Shown here: positions 6,605 through 11,439 of the stretch, one piece after another
How positions within the stretch are numbered: the stretch's first letter is position 1
Layout of the letters: every line of letters begins with the position of its first letter
NCBI GenBank assembly: GCA_007122565.1
Contig: SKTJ01000139.1
Coordinates: 1 to 15,216, forward strand
Direction of reading: 5' to 3'
From: Syntrophomonadaceae bacterium
GTDB taxonomy: Bacteria; Bacillota; Dethiobacteria; DTU022; UBA8154
DNA length: 15,216 nt
Notes under the pieces: generated by a model
The model's database searches: none
The model's input: the letters and a program-made list of their open reading frames with translations, nothing else
What the model was told of the DNA's origin: nothing
Program-made: the position numbers and the translations under genes

Positions 6605-8097
6605 GCACTAAAAAATCCCCCCTGTTATTGCTTGCTGTTGCAGGGATGGAACTGAGCTGGTTATGCGCTGTGGCTGTATTGCTTCTGCCCCTGGCCGGGG
6701 TGTCTCCTTTATTGCTGCCCCAGGCTTTGGCAGCGTTTTTAGGGGGGGCTGTTCTTACTCTTTTTATCCAAAAAAATAATTGGCGTATCGTCTATAGAAT
6801 GGTCTTGCATATATTCGTTCTTTTTGCTCTGCTTCTCCATTCCCTTTACAGCTTCAATCACGGAGGCGCATTATTCTGGAGTCGGGGTTGGATAGAGAGA
6901 CTTTTGCAAGGGCCACATGATATGGAACAGGGATTGCTCTGGGCAGCGGTGCTTTTCGTCACCCTCATCTTCTGGGGTGGCGGAGTATGTCTGGCGCGGC
7001 GTTCTCTTTCCTATTTTGCAACCACGTCCCGTTTTGATGTGGGAATTACAGCATTCATTCTCATATTTATAATTGTGGGTGTAACAGATTTTCCTGCAAT
7101 ACCGGTGATGCTGTTGCTCTTCCCTTTTTTCTTAACAAGCATGATCGGGATCGCTTTGGCACGTAACCAAAAGGGTGATGAGCGGGGAGCATTTCAGTTA
7201 AAATATCGGGGCAATGCCCCGGTGCTGGCTTTTGCAGCAGTGGTGCTGCTGGGCGGGGCTACAGTAATTTTGTTTCTTTTACCGTTTCTTACCCTGGCAG
7301 CAGAGGCTGGCTATTCTGCCATGGTGCAGTATGGTACGCCGCTAAGCGCACTTCTGGGAAGGTTAATCCTATTTATATTTGGCTACGGCAGGCAGTTAAG
7401 CAGGAGCGCTCCTGTGGAAGAGACGGGTGATTCGTTTCTTGTTGACCCGGAAGCGGTATCAAGTGGAGAGGCAGGTTTCTGGGATCTGTTGATTGGCTGG
7501 GCAAGCATCGGCTTAATTGCAGCCGTAGGCTTATTTGCTGTCGGCTGGGGCCTTTGGCATCTCTTGCGCTGGCTTTTGTCCGGGGCTGAGAAACCCGGAA
7601 AGGGACGGGGCATAAAGGAAATCTTATTACTTTTCCTGCATAAATGGCGCTCCTTTTGGCGGCGTATGCAGCAGTGGTTCAGGGGTTGGTTGTTCCGTCT
7701 GACTGCAGGTCAAAGGGAAGGTGAAGCGTCCCGTTTGTTTGGACGCCTAATGGTATGGGGGCGCTGGAGCGGTTTTAACCGTGTTGCTGCGGAAACGCCC
7801 CGCGAATACGGGTTGGTACTGGGACAGCATTTCCCGGGAGCACAGGCGGAAATTGAGCTGATTATCCACTGTTTCCATGATGAGGTATACGGGAAAATGA
7901 CGCTGGACAGGGGGCAGAAGCGGGTTCTGCGGCGTGCCTGGCGCAGGTTGTGCAGTCCGCGGCGCTGGCCGGCGCGGTTTTATAAACGTTTAACACATGG
8001 CAGTATTATGGAATTGCGACAGCTTGAAAACAACGATTTAAAGTCTGGAATAAATGAAAAGGGCGATAAAAAAGCCGATTATGGTGGCGATATTTAG
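6601..8097 (+). CDS. Multi-pass membrane protein with C-terminal DUF4129-like domain
   Basis: This 498-aa protein has about nine hydrophobic segments, at roughly 8-30, 36-56, 64-83, 110-132, 147-163, 166-186, 206-232, 243-261 and 297-325. A basic cytoplasmic C-terminal domain follows, in which AAETPREYG near 396-404 and the helix-rich IELIIHCFHDEVYGKM segment resemble DUF4129. In the commonest arrangement, MoxR and DUF58 genes are followed by a membrane protein with an extracytoplasmic transglutaminase core and a DUF4129 tail. Here the loops are short and no Cys-His-Asp transglutaminase domain is seen, so this is a reduced form. It overlaps the DUF58 gene (ATGA), with GAGGAGGAGG upstream. The last 20 or so residues are polar and are encoded in the 60-bp region shared with the convergent DUF4321 gene, so they may be a non-functional extension. 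Confidence 0.8.
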   Translation: MSTKKSPLLLLAVAGMELSWLCAVAVLLLPLAGVSPLLLPQALAAFLGGAVLTLFIQKNNWRIVYRMVLHIFVLFALLLHSLYSFNHGGALFWSRGWIERLLQGPHDMEQGLLWAAVLFVTLIFWGGGVCLARRSLSYFATTSRFDVGITAFILIFIIVGVTDFPAIPVMLLLFPFFLTSMIGIALARNQKGDERGAFQLKYRGNAPVLAFAAVVLLGGATVILFLLPFLTLAAEAGYSAMVQYGTPLSALLGRLILFIFGYGRQLSRSAPVEETGDSFLVDPEAVSSGEAGFWDLLIGWASIGLIAAVGLFAVGWGLWHLLRWLLSGAEKPGKGRGIKEILLLFLHKWRSFWRRMQQWFRGWLFRLTAGQREGEASRLFGRLMVWGRWSGFNRVAAETPREYGLVLGQHFPGAQAEIELIIHCFHDEVYGKMTLDRGQKRVLRRAWRRLCSPRRWPARFYKRLTHGSIMELRQLENNDLKSGINEKGDKKADYGGDI

Positions 8098-8286
8098 CTT
8101 CAATGTCATGCCTATTGTTATGGTTATCACAGCCAGATCTATATTTGTAGGGCTTAAGCCGATCACCTCTCCGAAATAGAGGAAGGGGAGGGTGTCCTTC
8201 AACAGTTCACCGATCAGTGTGCCGAAGAGACTGCCAATTACGAGCAGAATAATAAGCATCCATTTGTCTTTTGGTAATTTTGCCAT
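8038..8286 (-). CDS. DUF4321-like small membrane protein
   Basis: This 82-aa protein has a short charged N-terminus (MAKLPKDKW) and two or three hydrophobic segments, about 9-28, 48-62 and 63-79, with a GTLIGELLKD segment between. Its length and pattern match DUF4321, small membrane proteins of Firmicutes with no assigned function. On the minus strand the start is preceded by AGGAGGAGG (positions 8304 down to 8296), a strong ribosome site 9 nt from the ATG, which supports the call. Its 3' end overlaps the last 60 bp of the convergent DUF4129 gene. It is divergent from the PPC-domain gene, so both may share the control region at 8287-8386. Confidence 0.82.
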   Translation of the reverse strand: MAKLPKDKWMLIILLVIGSLFGTLIGELLKDTLPFLYFGEVIGLSPTNIDLAVITITIGMTLKLNIATIIGFFIALFIYSRL

Positions 8287-8327
8287 TTGTTGTTACCTCC
8301 TCCTTATGATATTCTACAGGAAAGGAC

Positions 8328-8347
8328 ATATTCCTTTAAAGGAATAT
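8328..8347. promoter_or_regulatory. Perfect 20-bp palindrome in a divergent intergenic region
   Basis: The 20 bases from 8328 to 8347 read identically on both strands (ATATTCCTTT and its complement, centred between 8337 and 8338). It lies between two divergent starts, at 8286 (minus) and 8387 (plus). A possible minus-strand promoter has -35 TTTAAA at 8340-8335, the palindrome centre, and -10 TAGAAT at 8316-8311 with an 18-bp spacer, but it would leave a very short leader. A dimeric repressor operator is the natural reading, though no regulator gene adjoins it. Confidence 0.5.
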
Positions 8348-8386
8348 TAAGGAAATCTGTTAAATATTCTGAAATGAGGGCTGATA

Positions 8387-8818
8387 ATGAGACTGTTTCA
8401 CGAATACCAACCGGGCCGAAAATGGATAGCACGGCTCTCACATGATACGGATTTGCTACAGGCTCTGGAAGAGTTCGCTGCCACAAAAAATATAAAAGTA
8501 GGCCGCATTGAGGTGATCGGAGCCGTTAAAAAGGCTACGCTCGCATACTATGACCAGGCAAAAAAAGAATACGGGACACTGGAATTTAACGAACCACTGG
8601 AGATTTTGAATTGTAGCGGCAACCTCAGTTTAAGAGAAAATTTGCACCGGGCTCACCTGCATATCACCTTTGGCCGGTGTGACGGCACCACACTGGGAGG
8701 CCATCTTATGCTCGGCACCGTTGTTTTTGCAGCAGAGGCGGTTATAGAGGAGCTTAACGGCCCGGAACTGCAGCGGGGTTTTGACTCCCCAACCGGCCTG
8801 CCGCTCTGGGAGTTATAA
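8387..8818 (+). CDS. PPC-domain (DUF296) protein
   Basis: This 143-aa protein consists of a single PPC/DUF296 domain, found alone in bacteria and archaea and fused to AT-hook motifs in plants. Bacterial members form trimers and some bind a metal through conserved histidines. Here HRAHLHITFG at 87-96 and GGHLMLGTVV at 104-113 supply H87, H90, H92 and H106. The sequence GRIEVIGAVKKATLAYYD near 39-56 is also typical. There is no membrane segment or signal peptide. GAGGG at 8376-8380 lies 6 nt before the ATG. The domain is often annotated as DNA-binding, but that role is not established for single-domain bacterial forms. It appears to be a single-gene unit: an open, repeat-rich gap follows. Confidence 0.85.
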   Translation: MRLFHEYQPGRKWIARLSHDTDLLQALEEFAATKNIKVGRIEVIGAVKKATLAYYDQAKKEYGTLEFNEPLEILNCSGNLSLRENLHRAHLHITFGRCDGTTLGGHLMLGTVVFAAEAVIEELNGPELQRGFDSPTGLPLWEL

Positions 8819-8865
8819 ATTATTAATTGTTACTGCTCAAGTATACAGCTACCCGGGTTGCAGGA

Positions 8866-9019
8866 TACCTGTTCGCAGGCCGCAGGCTCAATAAAAGATT
8901 ATAATGTTGGCTTTGCCGACCCGGCCACATTTATTGGCTCGCTTCGCTCAGACACTAAAATGTGGAAATCCCGGTCCGTCAAAGCCTTATGACCTGGCCT
9001 GAACGGTTGCTCACAGGTA
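8866..9019. repeat. Nested inverted repeat, possible structured RNA or MITE-like element
   Basis: The outer arms TACCTGT (8866-8872) and ACAGGTA (9013-9019) enclose inner arms at 8909-8932 and 8958-8986. The inner arms share GGCTTTG with CAAAGCC and CCACATTT with AAATGTGG, plus a partly matched GC-rich middle. The loop at 8933-8957 contains GGCTCGCTTCGCTCAGACAC. The arms are imperfect, as expected for a folded RNA or a decayed mobile repeat. No transposase is present. Confidence 0.45.
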
Positions 9020-9114
9020 ACGCTGAAACCCTAATAAAGTATTGTTCTTATAGCTGAGCAGACAACCATGAAGCTTCGCTTCACCATCAGAAGATGAAAA
9101 CACATGGCGAGGAT

Positions 9115-9144
9115 ATTCGCGGGCGGACAGAGTCGTCCGTGAAT
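9115..9144. repeat. Small interrupted hairpin
   Basis: ATTC (9115-9118) pairs with GAAT (9141-9144), and CGGAC (9124-9128) with GTCCG (9135-9139). A neighbouring shorter hairpin, TGAAGC (9069-9074) with GCTTCA (9078-9083) and a TTC loop, lies upstream. Neither is followed by a T-run, so termination is unlikely. Confidence 0.35.
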
Positions 9145-9171
9145 GAGGATTATGTTGTGGAAAACAAAAAA

Positions 9172-9200
9172 TGCGACAGAGAGAACCGTCCCCTGTCGCA
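9172..9200 (+). repeat. 29-bp palindromic dispersed repeat, copy A
   Basis: The unit begins TGCGACAG (9172-9179) and ends CTGTCGCA (9193-9200), an 8-bp stem around a core containing GAGAACCGTCC. Near-identical units occur at 11245-11273 (same strand, one mismatch) and at 11140-11168 (opposite strand, two mismatches). It stops seven bases before the AGGAGG of the 46-aa gene. The form is REP-like; mobilisation by a REP-associated tyrosine transposase is inferred, since no such gene lies in the window. Confidence 0.8.
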
Positions 9201-9224
9201 CTGTTCAGGAGGTGAATCATTGCA

Positions 9225-9365
9225 ATGATGGGTAGAATTGGTCTAATAGAACTTATCATGCTTCCCTTAACGCTTGGGATACCTTTGATTATTATTTATT
9301 ATTTGGTCAAGTTTGCTGTTAAAAATGCTATGAGAGAGCTAAAAAAGGAAGATGACCCCAAATGA
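9225..9365 (+). CDS. 46-aa single-span membrane peptide coupled to sfsA
   Basis: A short reading frame encodes 46 residues starting MMGRIGLIELIM. Residues about 5-32 are strongly hydrophobic with a central Pro-Leu-Thr-Leu-Gly-Ile-Pro stretch, and the tail from 33 on is charged (KNAMRELKKEDDPK). This predicts one membrane helix with a cytoplasmic tail. AGGAGGTGA at 9207-9215 is a near-perfect ribosome site, with ATG 9225 nine bases after it; ATG 9228 is an alternative start. The stop codon overlaps the sfsA start as ATGA, so it should be translated together with sfsA. The family is not recognised. The strong ribosome site, hydrophobicity pattern and coupling argue that it is a real gene rather than chance. 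Confidence 0.68.
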   Translation: MMGRIGLIELIMLPLTLGIPLIIIYYLVKFAVKNAMRELKKEDDPK

Positions 9366-10111
9366 AAGAAGATGTCTCTGTCCGTTTTGATAATGCTTTG
9401 CAGCAAGCCCGTTTTGTGGAAAGGCCTAACCGATTTATACTGCGTTGTTTGCTGCCTGCCAATTTCCAGGGTACTCACCCGCCTGGGGCAGGGGAGATAG
9501 TGGAAGCCCATCTTGCGGACCCGGGACGACTGCGGGAGCTGCTGGTGCCGGGACGGAAGATTTGGCTGCGTGAGGCTAATGGGACGGGGCGGAAGACGAG
9601 ATGGTCTGCCGTGCTCTGTGAAAGCCCGGCAGGCGACAGTTTTGTTTCCCTCGATTCCACGCTTCCGAATCGCCTCATCGGCAGAGCGCTGGCTGCCGGT
9701 GTGATGACGGAATTTGCAGGGTGGTCCCTGGTGAGGCCCGAGTTCCCACTGGGCAGTTCCCGCTGGGATTTTTTACTGACAAACCCCGCTGGACGGCGGC
9801 TGCTCCTGGAAGTGAAGAGTGTAACATTGGTGGAAGAAAAGACAGCTCTTTTCCCTGATGCCCTTACGGCACGGGGGGCAAAACATATGCGCGAGCTTGC
9901 CCATATCGTACGGGACGGGGCATACGACGGGGCGGTTTTGTTTGTGGCACAGCGGGATGAAGCAGAATGTATTCGTGCGGCTCCCCATATTGATCCCGTT
10001 TTTGCGGCCGCCCTGGCCGATGCAAAGGCAGCGGGGGTAGGCATTTACGGCCGCAAGTGCAGCATCAGCCTTACAGGCGTAAGCCTGGGAAGGAGTTTGC
10101 CTGCCGGCTAA
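9362..10111 (+). CDS. sfsA: SfsA family protein (sugar fermentation stimulation protein)
   Basis: This 249-aa protein matches SfsA, named for an effect on maltose fermentation genes in E. coli, with an OB-like N-terminal domain and a nuclease-like C-terminal domain. Family blocks are VERPNRF at 19-25, VEAHLADPGRLRELL at 47-61, SSRWDFLL at 132-139, LLLEVKSVTL at 147-156 and FPDALTARGAKHMREL at 164-179. D136, E150 and K152 form a PD-(D/E)xK-like arrangement. The biochemical role remains uncertain, with DNA binding or nuclease activity suggested by the fold. Length is near the usual 230-250. The ATG at 9362 overlaps the stop of the 46-aa gene. No strong separate ribosome site is seen, so expression probably depends on coupling. 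The following gene begins 31 nt downstream and may be in the same operon. Confidence 0.93.
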   Translation: MKEDVSVRFDNALQQARFVERPNRFILRCLLPANFQGTHPPGAGEIVEAHLADPGRLRELLVPGRKIWLREANGTGRKTRWSAVLCESPAGDSFVSLDSTLPNRLIGRALAAGVMTEFAGWSLVRPEFPLGSSRWDFLLTNPAGRRLLLEVKSVTLVEEKTALFPDALTARGAKHMRELAHIVRDGAYDGAVLFVAQRDEAECIRAAPHIDPVFAAALADAKAAGVGIYGRKCSISLTGVSLGRSLPAG

Positions 10112-10142
10112 TATAGGCTAGAATTAAGAAAGGGCAAGGGGT

Positions 10143-10841
10143 ATGATTCAAAGGAACGACAGGGATATCTACATAGTTATAGGTTGCGGCTATTTTGGCC
10201 TTAGGGCTGTGCGGGTCATAAAAAATCTTCCCTCCCGGCCGCTGGTTATAGCTGTTGATAACGACAGGGAGCGGTTGAAAGCGGTTACGGCACTGGCAGA
10301 TCGGGTTCATCACGGGGACGGGGTTCAGTACCTATCTGAACTTGAACTGACAGAGCCGCAGGCGGCTTTATGTTGGGTTGTGCCTGCCCTGCCCCTGCAC
10401 CTGGCGGGCGCATGGCTGCTGCATGTACTGAACGGAGCGGGAGGAACATATACGGCAGAAAAGCATTCGGTTCCGCAAGAATTTGATCCGGTGGGTGTGT
10501 TGCAACACCGTACGCCGGGAGGGACGTTGTTTTGCAGTCTTGGTGATTTTACCTGTCCGGAAGATTGTCCTGAACCGGAGGGATACTGCCACGTAACGGA
10601 GCTGTCCCGCCCGGTTCCCCTCTACCGCATCCTGGGGGAGACACTTTGCACCGGGTACCGGTCCTTGGTGGTGCGTAGTCGGCTTGTTCTTCCCGGGGTG
10701 GGTGGCTACCTCTTTGGTGATTTGTTAATGCTGCGAGCTGCGCTGGTAATCGCTGGGGGTAGTTATTTACTCAGTACGGCATGTACCTGCCATGGTGTTA
10801 CTGATGCCATCTCAATTCGTATGAGGGGAAGGAGGTGTTAA
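10143..10841 (+). CDS. Rossmann-fold NAD-binding protein with a cysteine cluster, function unknown
   Basis: This 232-aa protein begins with a Rossmann nucleotide-binding fold: IVIGCGYFGLRAV at 11-23 gives G-x-G-x2-G, and the acidic AVDND at 37-41 favours NAD over NADP. The N-terminal part resembles TrkA-N/RCK domains. The middle holds C131, C138, C142 and C149 (within FTCPEDCPEPEGYC) and the C-terminus has TCH at 215-217 with C214, so a metal or iron-sulfur site is plausible. No membrane channel is attached. I recall similar conserved hypothetical proteins in anaerobes, but no function is known to me. AAGGGG lies 2-3 nt before the ATG with another purine run further up. It ends 2 nt before the glutaredoxin-like gene, which suggests a shared redox role; this is inference. 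Confidence 0.72.
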   Translation: MIQRNDRDIYIVIGCGYFGLRAVRVIKNLPSRPLVIAVDNDRERLKAVTALADRVHHGDGVQYLSELELTEPQAALCWVVPALPLHLAGAWLLHVLNGAGGTYTAEKHSVPQEFDPVGVLQHRTPGGTLFCSLGDFTCPEDCPEPEGYCHVTELSRPVPLYRILGETLCTGYRSLVVRSRLVLPGVGGYLFGDLLMLRAALVIAGGSYLLSTACTCHGVTDAISIRMRGRRC

Positions 10842-10843
10842 GT

Positions 10844-11062
10844 TTGAGCGAAATAGAAAGAGTCCTATACGTCAAGGAAGGTTGCCCCTACTGTGCCCGT
10901 ATGGCCGGAGAGTTGAAGAAAAAAGGGTTGGATTACAGGGAGGTTGATGTCTCCAGGGACGGGGCTGCACTGCGGGAGATCAAGCGAAAATACAAAGCCA
11001 CGCAGGTGCCTGTTTTCGTCGAGGGGGATCAGGTCACCATCGGTTACCAGGGTGACGGTTGA
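10844..11062 (+). CDS. Glutaredoxin-like thiol-disulfide protein
   Basis: This 72-aa protein is a single-domain glutaredoxin-like thioredoxin fold. It has the active site CPYC at 14-17, the cis-proline motif TQVP at 53-56, and a final VTIGYQGDG segment. Such NrdH- or Grx-like proteins reduce disulfides or carry electrons, using glutathione or thioredoxin reductase. The start was moved to TTG 10844 because AAGGAGG (10829-10835) lies 8 nt before it. The GTG at 10835 starts inside that ribosome site and is unlikely. It begins 2 nt after the stop of the Rossmann gene, so the two are surely co-transcribed. The protein ends soon after the usual last strand and lacks the C-terminal helix often seen. 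The repeat-rich region that follows is the operon end. Confidence 0.88.
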   Translation: MSEIERVLYVKEGCPYCARMAGELKKKGLDYREVDVSRDGAALREIKRKYKATQVPVFVEGDQVTIGYQGDG

Positions 11063-11082
11063 GGGATCTAACTCTTGAGTTC

Positions 11083-11137
11083 AAGAGGCAAGAAGCAAGA
11101 AACCAGAGGCCAGAAAAAGGAGGCAGGCAGGAAGCAG
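11083..11137 (+). repeat. Degenerate tandem array with 7-bp period, purine-rich
   Basis: The stretch divides into eight successive units of seven, starting AAGAGGC, AAGAAGC, AAGAAAC, CAGAGGC and CAGAAAA, then AGGAGGC, AGGCAGG and AAGCAG. The first five keep AG at positions 2-3 with strong similarity and later ones drift. It runs from 21 nt after the glutaredoxin stop to the first base of the 29-bp repeat. Confidence 0.65.
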
Positions 11138-11139
11138 TT

Positions 11140-11168
11140 TGCGACAGGGGACGGTTCTCCTTGTCGCA
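11140..11168 (-). repeat. 29-bp palindromic dispersed repeat, copy B
   Basis: This unit starts TGCGACAG and ends TTGTCGCA, with the core GGGGACGGTTCTCC. It is the reverse complement of copies A and C apart from two and a few mismatches respectively. A T-rich run follows at 11169-11175, so the hairpin may also act as a weak terminator for the glutaredoxin operon. Confidence 0.8.
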
Positions 11169-11244
11169 TTTTTTATTATTATCATTCAGGTTTCCACATA
11201 ATGCTACGGGGAATTAACCGGGATGCCTGTTTTTCTGGCGATTT

Positions 11245-11273
11245 TGCGACAGGGAGAACCGTCCCCTGTCGCA
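11245..11273 (+). repeat. 29-bp palindromic dispersed repeat, copy C
   Basis: The same unit as copy A with one base change, on the strand opposite to copy B and 76 nt from it. An additional half-unit, CTGTCGCA, follows at 11276-11283. Together B and C form a face-to-face pair like the composite REP elements (BIMEs) of enterobacteria. Confidence 0.8.
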
Positions 11274-11324
11274 AACTGTCGCATAAAGCTCGAGGGCGAA
11301 GTATCTGTTTGCGGGAATTGTCGG

Positions 11325-11352
11325 TTTTGACTTTAGACATTTGACTTTTGAC
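11325..11352 (+). repeat. Tandem array with 7-bp period, TTTTGAC type
   Basis: Four successive units read TTTTGAC, TTTAGAC, ATTTGAC and TTTTGAC. All keep GAC at positions 5-7. The phase continues into TGTGTTT, and a related segment with GACTTTA followed by GACTGCG appears at 11420-11433. Confidence 0.65.
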
Positions 11353-11361
11353 TGTGTTTAA

Positions 11362-11407
11362 AATCCCCTCCCTGCCTGCAATATTCACTGCACACATGGA
11401 GGGGGTT
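11362..11407 (-). terminator. Possible terminator for the purine permease
   Basis: AATCCCCTCC (11362-11371) pairs with GGAGGGGGTT (11398-11407), ten base pairs with one G-T wobble and a 26-base loop. Read on the minus strand it lies 32 nt after the permease stop and is followed by a short run of T at the stem end. The loop is long and the T-run short, so strength is doubtful. Confidence 0.4.
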
Positions 11408-11439
11408 ACGCTGTTTGCCGACTTTAGACTGCGTTTAAA

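Larger units (their letters stand above)
8819..9206. other. Structured intergenic region without a convincing gene
   Basis: About 390 bases carry no ORF with a ribosome site and family resemblance. The stretch holds a nested inverted repeat (8866-9019), two small hairpins near 9069-9083 and 9115-9144, and a 29-bp palindromic repeat (9172-9200). A minus-strand ORF covering 9259-9011 runs straight through these repeats and is judged spurious. Confidence 0.6.
11063..11439. other. Repeat-rich intergenic region between convergent genes
   Basis: The glutaredoxin and purine-permease genes converge here. No gene is supported. In order it holds a period-7 array (11083-11137), a face-to-face pair of 29-bp repeats (11140-11168 and 11245-11273), a second period-7 array (11325-11352), and a GC-rich hairpin (11362-11407) flanked by 21-bp imperfect direct repeats. 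Confidence 0.7.

Noticed and set aside
9011..9259. 82-aa minus-strand frame
   Set aside because: It runs through the 29-bp repeat and small hairpins, lacks a ribosome site, and matches no family I know.
11140..11283. CRISPR array
   Set aside because: Repeats are palindromic, on opposite strands and only two plus a half-unit, with no regular spacers and no cas genes.
11075..11344. 89-aa plus-strand frame
   Set aside because: It is built from the purine-rich heptads and both 29-bp repeats and has no ribosome site, so it is repeat sequence, not a gene.
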